A stretch of DNA of 33,753 nucleotides from NCBI RefSeq assembly GCF_946885855.1, contig NZ_CAMPHH010000004.1, forward strand, positions 1 to 33,753, read 5' to 3'. This stretch comes from an uncultured Actinotalea sp. (GTDB taxonomy: Bacteria; Actinomycetota; Actinomycetes; Actinomycetales; Cellulomonadaceae). The first letter of the stretch is position 1; the number at the start of each line of letters is the position of its first letter. Below the pieces are notes generated by a model that ran no database searches, was not told where the DNA came from, and worked only from the letters and a program-made list of their open reading frames with translations. Below, one piece after another: positions 16,036 to 23,566 of this stretch. The position numbers and the translations under genes are program-made.

Positions 16036-16126
16036 GCAGGATGGACCGCTCGCCGCGACCGAACTCATCGGCATGTCGAACCACCGGTCCGGGTCCGCGT
16101 CGCCCGTCGTCCCCGGGGCCGAGCGG

Positions 16127-17002
16127 TCAGCGGCGGCGCGCGGTGAGCGTGAAGGAGGCGGGCAGGCGCTCGGGCCGCTCTCGCAGGCGGTACTCGCCGA
16201 GCTCCTCGTCGAGCTCCATGAACCCCGGCAGCGCGTCCCACGGGACGCTGTCGTGCTCGGTCAGCGACGTCAGCTCCAGGCCCGCGTCGAGCACGGCGGT
16301 GACGATCTCGCCGATGCTGTGGTTCCACTCCATCGACCGCGGCTGCGCGACGGTGCCGTCGCCGCCGTAGGTCTCCTCCTCGCTCCAGACGAGCGGCTCG
16401 GCCCGCTCGTAGTAGGGCAGCTCCAGCGCGACCGTCGTCTGCCCGGGGCCGCTGATCCAGGGCTGCTGCTCGCGGTCCGGGTGCTCGGCGCCGACCGTCA
16501 TCGCGAGCGCCGCGTTGAGGACCGGGTGGCCGTCCCGGAGGAACAGCCGGCCCCCGGGGCGGAGCAGGGCTGCGACGGTCTGCGCCCAGCGGCGGATGCT
16601 CGGCAGCCAGCAGATCGCACCGATCCCGGTGTAGACGACGTCGAACTGCCGCCCACCGAGCGCCTCAGGGGCGGCGTAGACGTCGGACCGGACGTACTCG
16701 ATCTCGGCGCCCGCGCGCTCGGCCAGCCCCCGCGCCTCCTCGATCGAGGTGCCGGACAGGTCGACGCCCGTCACGCGGCCGCCGAGCCGGGCGAGGCTCA
16801 GGGTGTCGGTGCCGATGTGGCACTGCAGGTGCACGACGTCCAGGCCGGTGATGTCCCCGAGCCGGGGCCGGTCGAACGCGACGACGTGCGACAGGGCGGT
16901 CGGGTCGGACACGAGCCGGTCGATCCCGTAGCCCTGCGCGTGGATCGTCGCGCGGCTGTCCCAGTTGGTGCGGTTGAGCTCGAGGTACTCGTCGGCGGAC
17001 AC
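16127..17002 (-). CDS. class I SAM-dependent methyltransferase
   Basis: A 291-residue methyltransferase. ELNRTNWDSRATIHAQGYG and VVHLQCHIGTDTLSLARLGG (motif I as LQCHIGTDT) are distinctive of a widespread actinobacterial subgroup, followed by GVDLSGTSIEEAR, FDVVYTGIGAICWL and LLRPGGRLFLRDGHP. It probably methylates a small molecule; the target is unknown. GTG 17002 has no Shine-Dalgarno, but TACGGT on the minus strand (17014-17009) ends 6 nt before it, so the mRNA is likely leaderless. It is divergent from the ABM gene across 63 bp. Confidence 0.85.
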   Translation of the reverse strand: MSADEYLELNRTNWDSRATIHAQGYGIDRLVSDPTALSHVVAFDRPRLGDITGLDVVHLQCHIGTDTLSLARLGGRVTGVDLSGTSIEEARGLAERAGAEIEYVRSDVYAAPEALGGRQFDVVYTGIGAICWLPSIRRWAQTVAALLRPGGRLFLRDGHPVLNAALAMTVGAEHPDREQQPWISGPGQTTVALELPYYERAEPLVWSEEETYGGDGTVAQPRSMEWNHSIGEIVTAVLDAGLELTSLTEHDSVPWDALPGFMELDEELGEYRLRERPERLPASFTLTARRR

Positions 17003-17065
17003 CGGCGGACCGTACCGGAGGGGAGCGGCCGGTCGCACCCGGAGCGGCGAGGCAGGATGGACCGC

Positions 17066-17416
17066 ATGAGCATCGTGAAGATCAACGCGATCACCGTCCC
17101 GGAGGACAGCGGCGACGAGCTCGCGCGGCGGTTCGCCGCCCGCGCCGGCGCGGTCGACGGTCAGGACGGCTTCGAGGGCTTCGAGCTCCTCGCGCCGACC
17201 GACGGCCGCACCACGTGGCTGGTCGTCACGCGCTGGCGCGACGAGGAGGCGTTCGGCGCCTGGATGTCCTCGGCGGCCTTCGGGCACGGTCACCGCGGGG
17301 GCGAGGGCGGCGGTGCCGACGCGTCCGGCGAGGCCCCACAGCGCCCCGTCTCCGTCAGCAGCGAGCTGTGGTCCTACCGCAGCGCGGGCGGATCGACGGG
17401 CGACGCGCGAGGCTGA
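17066..17416 (+). CDS. antibiotic biosynthesis monooxygenase (ABM) domain protein
   Basis: A 116-residue ABM-fold protein: MSIVKINAITVPEDSGDELA, then FAARAGAVDGQDGFEGFELL and WLVVTRWRDEEAFGAWMSSAAF. This resembles MhuD/HmoA-type haem-degrading monooxygenases and their relatives, which act as dimers. The C-terminal 35 residues are Gly-rich and less conserved. ATG 17066 fits the family start; the ATG at 17057 lies within the presumed -10 (CAGGAT, 17053-17058), and 7 nt separate that hexamer from 17066, again a leaderless arrangement. Haem degradation is possible but not proven by sequence. Confidence 0.8.
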   Translation: MSIVKINAITVPEDSGDELARRFAARAGAVDGQDGFEGFELLAPTDGRTTWLVVTRWRDEEAFGAWMSSAAFGHGHRGGEGGGADASGEAPQRPVSVSSELWSYRSAGGSTGDARG

Positions 17417-17493
17417 GGCACCCGACCGCGGTCGCACCGGCACCCTCCTTTCGGACGATGCCGACGCCCGGCCCGCGGCACGACGATCGACCC

Positions 17494-18012
17494 ATGAACG
17501 CCAAGGAGATCCGTCCCTCGAGCGACGAGCAGGGCGACGAGGAGGGCGCCCACCCACGGCGCGAGCCGCGGGTGCCGCCGCGCTGGTTCGTCCGCGTCGC
17601 CTGGCGGGTCCACCGTGGCCTGTACCGGCTCAGCGGCGGACGGTTCCTCTGGGCGACCGGGGGCCGACGAGGCTGGGGCGCGCTGCGCTTGACGACGGTC
17701 GGGCGTCGGTCCGGCCAGGAGCGCAGCGTCATCCTCGGCTACCTCGAGGACGGGCCGGACCTCGTGACGCTCGCGATGAACGGGTGGCAGGAGGGACACC
17801 CCGCGTGGTGGCTGAACCTGCGCGCGCACCCGGACGCCGTCGTCCGGCTGGTCGGTGAGGCTCCCCGACGCGTGCGGGCGCGGCCCGCCGAGGGGGCCGA
17901 GCGCGACCGCCTCTGGGCACGGTGGACCACCGTCGACGCGGACCTGGACGCCTACGCCGCCGGCCGGTCGACGCGCACGCCCGTCGTCGTCCTGGAGCCG
18001 CTCGAGCGCTGA
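17494..18012 (+). CDS. nitroreductase-family deazaflavin (F420)-type protein, DUF385
   Basis: A 172-residue split-beta-barrel protein. RLTTVGRRSGQERSVILGYL and LVTLAMNGWQEGHPAWWLNL, then LRAHPDAVVRLVG, form the signature of the Ddn/DUF385 group of actinobacterial F420-dependent reductases. It could reduce quinones or other activated double bonds using F420H2; the cofactor is inferred from the family. ATG 17494 is chosen for its position before the variable N-terminus; an in-frame ATG at 17458 is an alternative. It lies 77 bp after the ABM gene on the same strand. Confidence 0.8.
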   Translation: MNAKEIRPSSDEQGDEEGAHPRREPRVPPRWFVRVAWRVHRGLYRLSGGRFLWATGGRRGWGALRLTTVGRRSGQERSVILGYLEDGPDLVTLAMNGWQEGHPAWWLNLRAHPDAVVRLVGEAPRRVRARPAEGAERDRLWARWTTVDADLDAYAAGRSTRTPVVVLEPLER

Positions 18013-18134
18013 GGACCGAGCCGGACCCTCGCCGGCCCGGGGCTTCCCCGCACCGGCCGCCGTGGTCCCCACGCTCGCGGATCCAGGACCTCACGTCGCC
18101 CGGGGCGCGGTCTCAAGATCGGTCACGCTTCCTC

Positions 18135-18163
18135 TTGCTAAACGTTATCGACATCGTTACCGT
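18135..18163 (+). promoter_or_regulatory. candidate xylanase promoter and operator
   Basis: An unusually AT-rich patch lies upstream of the xylanase. TTGCTA (18135-18140), a 17-bp spacer and TACCGT (18158-18163) fit a sigma-70-type promoter. Within it CGTTATCG (18143-18150) and CGTTACCG (18155-18162) form a direct repeat spaced 12 bp start to start, a plausible site for a LacI-type sugar regulator. It does not contain the GAAA-N3-TTTC sequence seen upstream of the GH120 operon. The transcript start is a guess. Confidence 0.45.
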
Positions 18164-18228
18164 CCTCTCACCCGGATTAGTTCGACGGTTGATCAAAACC
18201 CGTCGGACCCCAACGGAGAGGAACAACG

Positions 18229-19413
18229 ATGTCCCGAACCACGACCACCAGGCGGGTCGCCGCGGCCGCCACGTCGGCGATCGCCGCGGTCGCGCTGGCG
18301 GCGCCCCTCGCGCACGCGGCCCCGCCGGAGGACACGCTGCGCTCGGAGGCGCCGCGCGACCTCAGGATCGGCTCCGCCGTGTGGGGCGAGCGTGAGCTGC
18401 TCGGCTACGACAAGAAGGCGCCGACCGAGTTCCAGCAGATCCTCGCGGCGGAGTTCAACTCGATCACGCCCGAGAACGACATGAAGTGGGCCGAGATCCA
18501 CCCCGAGCCGGACTCCTACGACTTCTCCGGTGCGGACGCCGTCGTCGCCTTTGCGAAGGCGAACAACCAGGAGGTCCGCGGCCACACGCTGCTGTGGCAC
18601 AGCCAGAACCCGCAGTGGGTGACCGACGGTGGCTCGACGTGGTCCTGCGACGAGGCGCGCGACGTCCTGGAGGACCACGTCCGCACCGTCGTCGGCCGTT
18701 ACGCCGGCGAGATCTACGAGTGGGACGTCGCCAACGAGATCTTCCAGGACGACTGGGACAACGGCGGCGTGCGCCTGCGCACCGAGGCCAACCCGTTCCT
18801 CAAGGCGTGCGCCGAGGACCCGGTCGCCCTCATCGGCGACGTCTTCCGCTGGGCCCACGAGGCCGACCCGGAGGCGGTGCTGTTCCTCAACGACTACAAC
18901 GCCGAGGGCGTCAACACCAAGACGAACGCCTACTACGCCCTCGCGCAGGAGCTCCTCGCCGACGGCGTGCCGCTGCACGGCATGGGTGCCCAGGGCCACC
19001 TCAGCCTCATGTACGGGTTCGACACGTCGATCCAGGAGAACTTCGAGCGGTTCGCCGACCTGGGTCTCAAGGTCGCCGTCACCGAGGCGGACGTCCGGTT
19101 CCCGCTCGCGGGTGAGCCGACCGAGGCGCAGCTGGCCACCCAGGCCGAGCGCTACGACGCCATGCTCCAGGCCTGCATCAACGTCGCCGCCTGCACCAGC
19201 TACACGGTGTGGGGCTTCGACGACGCCCGCTCCTGGGTCCCGGGCGTCTTCGCCCCGGAGGGCGCGGCGACGATCATGACCGAGGAGTTCGAGAAGAAGC
19301 CCGCGTACTTCGCGCTGCTGGAGACCCTCACCGAGGCGACCCCGGGCAAGTCCCCGCGGACGGCGCCCGGCCTGAACAAGGGCCACCTGACGTCGGCGGG
19401 CATGGGCCGGTAG
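18229..19413 (+). CDS. secreted GH10 endo-1,4-beta-xylanase
   Basis: A 394-residue secreted xylanase. The signal peptide spans about 1-30 (VAAAATSAIAAVALAAPLAHA). The GH10 barrel carries FNSITPENDMKWAEIHPEPD, GHTLLWHSQNPQWV, acid/base Glu170 in WDVANE, VLFLNDYNAEG, HGMGAQGHLS and nucleophile Glu286 in VAVTEADVR, then YTVWGFDDARSWVPG. All catalytic features are intact. The protein ends about 25 residues after the barrel with no carbohydrate-binding module or anchor, so it should act on soluble or accessible xylan. ATG 18229 follows GGAGAGGAA. It is monocistronic, with its own AT-rich promoter and a very strong terminator. It would feed xylo-oligosaccharides to the GH120 operon 7 kb away. Confidence 0.96.
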   Translation: MSRTTTTRRVAAAATSAIAAVALAAPLAHAAPPEDTLRSEAPRDLRIGSAVWGERELLGYDKKAPTEFQQILAAEFNSITPENDMKWAEIHPEPDSYDFSGADAVVAFAKANNQEVRGHTLLWHSQNPQWVTDGGSTWSCDEARDVLEDHVRTVVGRYAGEIYEWDVANEIFQDDWDNGGVRLRTEANPFLKACAEDPVALIGDVFRWAHEADPEAVLFLNDYNAEGVNTKTNAYYALAQELLADGVPLHGMGAQGHLSLMYGFDTSIQENFERFADLGLKVAVTEADVRFPLAGEPTEAQLATQAERYDAMLQACINVAACTSYTVWGFDDARSWVPGVFAPEGAATIMTEEFEKKPAYFALLETLTEATPGKSPRTAPGLNKGHLTSAGMGR

Positions 19414-19430
19414 CACCAGTCGCAGGAAGC

Positions 19431-19472
19431 GCCGGTGGCGCGTGGGCCGGGCCGGGTCCACGCGCCACCGGC
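19431..19472 (+). terminator. strong terminator of xylanase gene
   Basis: A perfect 15-bp stem, GCCGGTGGCGCGTGG (19431-19445) with CCACGCGCCACCGGC (19458-19472), flanked by GAAG and CTTC that extend the pairing. It begins 18 nt after the stop. The remaining stretch to 19591 shows nothing further. Confidence 0.85.
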
Positions 19473-19591
19473 GTCTTCAGCGGCGGGACGCCGCTCCCCG
19501 AGGAGCGCCTGCCCGGCCGCGCACCTCGCTCGTGTGGAGGGTGCGTCGTCCCTGGCGCGACGAGGTCTCCATCGGAGGCTGGGCTCGCGCG

Positions 19592-20812
19592 TCACCCGCG
19601 CCGGCGCAGCACCGCCCGCACCGGGAGCCGGGTGGAGTACTCGATCGAGCCGTAGCGGAAGAGCCGCACCGCGAGCCGCAGCGCCAGCGCCCCGAGCACG
19701 AACAGCTCGACGACGACGATCGCGGCCTCCCACGCGCTGAGCGTCCCGAGGCCGTTGCGCAGCAGGGCGGTCGACGGCGCCGTGTAGGGGAAGTAGGTGA
19801 ACACCTGCACCACGACCGAGTCCGGCTCGCTGACCACGAGCCCGACGACGTACAGCGGCAGGAACACGAGGATCGACAGCGGCGCGAACCAGTTGCCGGC
19901 CTCCTTGACGGTCGGCACCGACGCGCCGATCGCCACGAGGGAGCCGGTGAACAGCACGAAGCCGCCGGCGAAGAGCCCGAACGCCACGCCCAGCCGCACC
20001 GGGTCGACGACCAGCCCGGACAGGTCCAGGTCCGGGATGTCGAGGCTCTCGCGGAAGAAGACGTACGCCACGACCGCGGGCAGGAGCAGCACCACGAGCT
20101 GCACCAGGCCCAGCACGAACACCGAGACGATCTTCCCGACGATGAGCGTCGTCGGGTTCATGGTCGTGAGGATCATCTCGGTGACGCGGTTCTCCTTCTC
20201 CTCCAGCGTGCTGGTGAGCATCTGGTTGCCCAGCATGATCACGCTGAGGAAGAACACGACGAGGAAGGACAGCGGCAGCACGGCCGCCTCGAAGCCCGGG
20301 GTGACGTGGCCGGCGTCGTCGTAGGTCCGCGCTGTCACGGCCACGTCCCCGCGGGCGAGCGCGACGAGCTCCGGTGAGCCGATCCGCTCCTGGGCGGCGG
20401 TCTGCAGCAGGCCGCGCGCGACGGCGGCGTAGCGGTCGTTCGTCAGGAGGCCGGCGTCGACGGCGTCCACCTGCACCGCCGTGACGGTCGGGTCGGCGGG
20501 GATGGCGACGTGCGCCTCGACCTGCCCCGCGCGCACGGCCGCGACCGCGGCGTCGTCGTCGGTGGCGCGGGTGCCGCCGAAGGCCGCGGCGACGTCGTCG
20601 TCGACCAGGCCCGAGGCGTCGGTGAAGGTGAACGCGAACGTCTCGGGCGGCCCGGTGACGTCCTCCTCGAGCCGCTGGTTGCTCGTCACCGACAGCGCCA
20701 GGACGGCCGCGATGAGGAGAGGCACGCCGAGGGAGGCGAGCCAGAACCAGCGCCGCCGCAGCACGCGTCGGAGCTCGAACCCGACGACTGTGCCCAGGTT
20801 GTGCCGCCTCAT
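19592..20812 (-). CDS. ABC-2 type exporter permease (NatB-like)
   Basis: A 406-residue membrane protein. One N-terminal membrane span (WFWLASLGVPLLIAAVLALS, about 25-44) is followed by an extracytoplasmic domain of about 140 residues. Five or so further spans follow (LSFLVVFFLSVIMLGNQML, VFVLGLVQLVVLLLPAVVAY, GLFAGGFVLFTGSLVAIG, APLSILVFLPLYVVGLVV and IVVVELFVLGALALRLAV). EEKENRVTEMILTT is the conserved cytoplasmic loop of NatB/YhaP-type permeases. It forms an exporter with the ATPase encoded just upstream; ATG overlaps that gene's stop (ATGA). The substrate is unknown; family members have been linked to sodium or antibiotic efflux. Confidence 0.87.
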   Translation of the reverse strand: MRRHNLGTVVGFELRRVLRRRWFWLASLGVPLLIAAVLALSVTSNQRLEEDVTGPPETFAFTFTDASGLVDDDVAAAFGGTRATDDDAAVAAVRAGQVEAHVAIPADPTVTAVQVDAVDAGLLTNDRYAAVARGLLQTAAQERIGSPELVALARGDVAVTARTYDDAGHVTPGFEAAVLPLSFLVVFFLSVIMLGNQMLTSTLEEKENRVTEMILTTMNPTTLIVGKIVSVFVLGLVQLVVLLLPAVVAYVFFRESLDIPDLDLSGLVVDPVRLGVAFGLFAGGFVLFTGSLVAIGASVPTVKEAGNWFAPLSILVFLPLYVVGLVVSEPDSVVVQVFTYFPYTAPSTALLRNGLGTLSAWEAAIVVVELFVLGALALRLAVRLFRYGSIEYSTRLPVRAVLRRRG

Positions 20813-21771
20813 CGGGACGCCGCCTCCCCGTAGACCCGCAGGAACACGTCCTCCAGCGACGTCCGCACCGCCGTCGCCTCGCGGACCGGCACGCCCGCGT
20901 CCACGAGCGCGCGGACGACGGCGGCCGGGTCCACCCCGTCGTGGAGGGTCAGGTCGGCGAGGTGGTCGCCGCCGACGACGTCCTGGGCGCCCGGGACGGC
21001 CGTGCCCACGGTGCCCGCAGCCCCCGGTGCGGGGGCGACGTCGTACAGCGGGCTCGGCGGGACCGGCGCGCCGCACCGCACGCGCAGGACGGGTGCGCCG
21101 AACTGCTCCTGCACCTGCGCGACCGTGCCGTACGCGGCGGCGACGCCGTCCTTGAGGAGCAGGATGCGGTCGCAGAGCTGCTCGACCTCCTCCATCTGGT
21201 GGGTCACCATGACCACGGTCGCGCCGGCGCGGCGCTGCTCGTCGATGAGGTCCAGGAGCAGGCGGCGGTTCACGGGGTCGAAGCCCTGGGTCGGCTCGTC
21301 GAGGACGAGCAGCTCCGGCGAGCGCATGATCGTCACGCCGAGCTGCACCTTCTGCTGCTGGCCGCTGGACAGGCGGTCGATGCGCACCGCGGCCTTGTCG
21401 GCCAGGCCGACCCGCTCGAGGTACTCCCGGGACCAGGTGCGGGCGGCCGAGCGGTCCATGCCCTTGAGCCGGCCGAAGTACGTCATGACGTCGAGCACCG
21501 GCTCGCGCTTGTACAGACCGCGCTCCTCCGGCAGGTAGCCCAGGCGCACGCCGGTCTCCGGGCTGAAGTCCGCGCCGCCGACGTGGAGCAGCCCCGCCGT
21601 CGGCCGGTAGATGCCGAGCAGGGCGCGCAGCGTCGTCGTCTTGCCCGAGCCGTTGCTGCCGAGGAAGCCGAAGGTCTCCCCGGCGTGCACGTCGAAGGAC
21701 AGGTCGCGGACGACCGTGACCGGCCCGAAGTCCATGCGGAAGCCGGCGACGTGCACCAGCGCCTCGACCAC
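20809..21771 (-). CDS. ABC transporter ATP-binding protein (NatA-like)
   Basis: A 320-residue ATPase. Walker A is GSNGSGKTT (38-46), the Q-loop region reads YLPEERGLYKREPVLDVMTY, the signature is LSSGQQQKVQLG, Walker B with D-loop is LLVLDEPTQGFDPVNRR, and the H-loop is VVMVTHQMEEVEQL. A C-terminal extension of about 100 residues corresponds to the DUF4162 region seen in NatA/YhaQ-type exporter ATPases. GTG 21771 is set by GGAGGT 6 nt upstream. It is the first gene of a two-gene operon with the permease and is divergent from a methyltransferase. Confidence 0.92.
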   Translation of the reverse strand: MVEALVHVAGFRMDFGPVTVVRDLSFDVHAGETFGFLGSNGSGKTTTLRALLGIYRPTAGLLHVGGADFSPETGVRLGYLPEERGLYKREPVLDVMTYFGRLKGMDRSAARTWSREYLERVGLADKAAVRIDRLSSGQQQKVQLGVTIMRSPELLVLDEPTQGFDPVNRRLLLDLIDEQRRAGATVVMVTHQMEEVEQLCDRILLLKDGVAAAYGTVAQVQEQFGAPVLRVRCGAPVPPSPLYDVAPAPGAAGTVGTAVPGAQDVVGGDHLADLTLHDGVDPAAVVRALVDAGVPVREATAVRTSLEDVFLRVYGEAASR

Positions 21772-21913
21772 CGAGTCACCTCCTGCGAGGACGAACGCAC
21801 CCCTCCTGCCACGGTCCTCGTCCCACCGGGGACACCGCGACGGACCAAGGGCCGTGGTGCGCGGCCGCCGGAAATGACCTGCGCGTCAGGACGGGCGTGG
21901 CTAGCGTGCCGCG

Positions 21914-22735
21914 ATGACCGATCACCCGCCCGGAACGCTGCGGTCCCACTACGAGCAGGACGTCGACGAGGACCTGCGCCTGCGCCGCGGTCTCGGCCGC
22001 CTCGAGCTCGCCCGCGTCCAGGAGGTCGTGCGGCGCTCCGTCCCGAGGGGCGGCGGCCTCGCCGTCGTCGATGTCGGTGGCGCGACGGGCGTCCACGCCG
22101 AGTGGCTGCTGGACGACGGCCACGACGTCCACCTCGTCGACCTGCTGCCACGGCACGTCGACCGCGCCCGCGAACGCCTCGGGGCGCGCGGCAGCTTCCG
22201 GGCCGAGGTCGGGGACGCGCGGCACCTGCCGCGAGAGGACGCCACCGTTGACGTCGTCCTCGTGCTCGGCCCGCTCTACCACCTCCAGGAGCGCAGCGAC
22301 CGGGTCGCCGTCTGGCGTGAGGCGCGCCGCGTGCTCGTGCCGGGTGGCGTCGTCGTCGCCATGGCGATCTCGCGCTTCGCCTCGCTCATGGACGGGCTGG
22401 CCCAGTCCTACCTCTTCGAGCCGGACTTCCGCAGCATCGTCGAGGCGGACCTCGCGACGGGCCGGCACACCAACCCGACCGGCGACCCGCGGTGGTTCAC
22501 GGACGCGTACTTCCACCACCCGGACGAGCTGCCCGCCGAGGCCGAGGAGGCGGGGCTCGACGTCGTCGAGACGGTGGGCGTCGAGGGGATGGTGCACTGG
22601 ATGAAGCACCTGGCTCCCCGCTGGGAGGACCCTGCGGACCGCCGGGTCCTCCTCGAGTCCGCGCGGGCGATCGAGCACGAGCCCACCCTCCTGGGGCTGA
22701 GCTCCCACCTCCTGACGGTGGCGCGGCGCCCCTGA
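21914..22735 (+). CDS. class I SAM-dependent methyltransferase
   Basis: A 273-residue methyltransferase. Motif I is VVDVGGATGVHAEWLLDDGH, then VHLVDLLPRHVDRAR, GDARHLPREDATVDVVLVLGPLYHL (the LGPLYHL block is characteristic) and ARRVLVPGGVVVAMAISRFA. Proteins of this subgroup are annotated as methylating small molecules; the substrate is not evident. The ATG follows TAGCGT (21902-21907) by exactly 6 nt with no Shine-Dalgarno sequence, a clear leaderless start. It is divergent from the ABC exporter and nearly abuts the convergent SDR gene, with 5 bp between stops. Confidence 0.87.
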   Translation: MTDHPPGTLRSHYEQDVDEDLRLRRGLGRLELARVQEVVRRSVPRGGGLAVVDVGGATGVHAEWLLDDGHDVHLVDLLPRHVDRARERLGARGSFRAEVGDARHLPREDATVDVVLVLGPLYHLQERSDRVAVWREARRVLVPGGVVVAMAISRFASLMDGLAQSYLFEPDFRSIVEADLATGRHTNPTGDPRWFTDAYFHHPDELPAEAEEAGLDVVETVGVEGMVHWMKHLAPRWEDPADRRVLLESARAIEHEPTLLGLSSHLLTVARRP

Positions 22736-22740
22736 GGAGG

Positions 22741-23526
22741 TCAGCGCGAGGACCAGCCCCCGTCGGACGCGATCGTCTGGCCGGTCACCCACGCGGACTC
22801 GTCGCTGAGCAGCCAGCCGACGAGCCGGGCGGTGTCGGCCGGCTCGCCCCAGCGACCGCCCGGGTTGGCCGCGGCGACGGCGGCGTGGGCCGCCGCGTCG
22901 GCGTACCCGGTGTCGTTGGGGCCGGGGTCGATGCAGTTCACCGTGATCCGCCGCGGGGCCAGGTGGACGGCGAGGCTCTTCGTCAGGCCCTGGAGCGCCG
23001 CCTTGGAGGCGACGTAGGGCAGCTCGCCGGGCATCCCGCCGTGGTACTGCCCGGAGGTGAACAGGACGCCCCGGCCGCCGTCTCGCGCGTCGTCGTGCTG
23101 CGCGGCGAACGCCTGGACCAGGAGCAGCGTCCCGCGCACGTTGACGGCGGCGTTGAGGTCGAGCTCCTCGGCGGTGAGGTGCTCCAGGTCCTGCGAGCCC
23201 GACCGGGCGTGGTTGGCCACCACCGCGTCGACGTGACCGAAGGCCTCGCGCGCCGCCGCGACGACGTCCGACGGCGCCGCCGGGTCCGCCAGGTCGCGCG
23301 CGACGTGCTCGACGCGTCCGCCCGCGGCGCGGAGCTCGCCGACCAGGGCGTCGACGCCGCCGACGTCCTCGCCCCAGGGCTGCTCGGCATCGTGCGGGGA
23401 CCACGAGTGCAGCAGGACCGCGGCGCCGTCGGCGACCGCGCGCCGGGCCAGCGCCGCACCGATCCCGATCCGTCGGCTGGCTCCGGTGATGACGACGACG
23501 CGGTCGTGCAGGGGGAGTGGGGTCAT
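22741..23526 (-). CDS. short-chain dehydrogenase/reductase (SDR)
   Basis: A 261-residue classical SDR. The nucleotide-binding motif is TGASRRIGIG (14-23), VANHA replaces the usual NNAG, and the catalytic residues are Ser158 (FTSGQYHGGMPGEL), Tyr171 and Lys175 (YVASK). VNCIDPGPNDTGY and WVTGQTIASDGGW are typical C-terminal blocks. The insert SWSPHDAEQPWGED resembles a 3-oxoacyl-ACP-reductase-like subgroup more than known sugar dehydrogenases. ATG 23526 is chosen by the motif spacing. It is 40 bp downstream of the YjhG-type gene on the same strand, so it might be co-transcribed and might oxidise a sugar, but that is speculative. Confidence 0.82.
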   Translation of the reverse strand: MTPLPLHDRVVVITGASRRIGIGAALARRAVADGAAVLLHSWSPHDAEQPWGEDVGGVDALVGELRAAGGRVEHVARDLADPAAPSDVVAAAREAFGHVDAVVANHARSGSQDLEHLTAEELDLNAAVNVRGTLLLVQAFAAQHDDARDGGRGVLFTSGQYHGGMPGELPYVASKAALQGLTKSLAVHLAPRRITVNCIDPGPNDTGYADAAAHAAVAAANPGGRWGEPADTARLVGWLLSDESAWVTGQTIASDGGWSSR

Positions 23527-23566
23527 GCGGGCGATGCTCCCGGCTCGGGGGGCGGGCCGCACGGCC

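Noticed and set aside
19592..21771. ABC transporter as importer of xylo-oligosaccharides.
   Set aside because: It has an ABC-2 exporter permease and a NatA-like ATPase, no solute-binding protein and no importer-type EAA loop.
22741..23526. SDR as the missing D-xylose dehydrogenase of the oxidative pathway.
   Set aside because: Its insert and C-terminal blocks look like a generic 3-oxoacyl-reductase-like SDR; proximity alone does not support the assignment, though it remains a candidate for testing.
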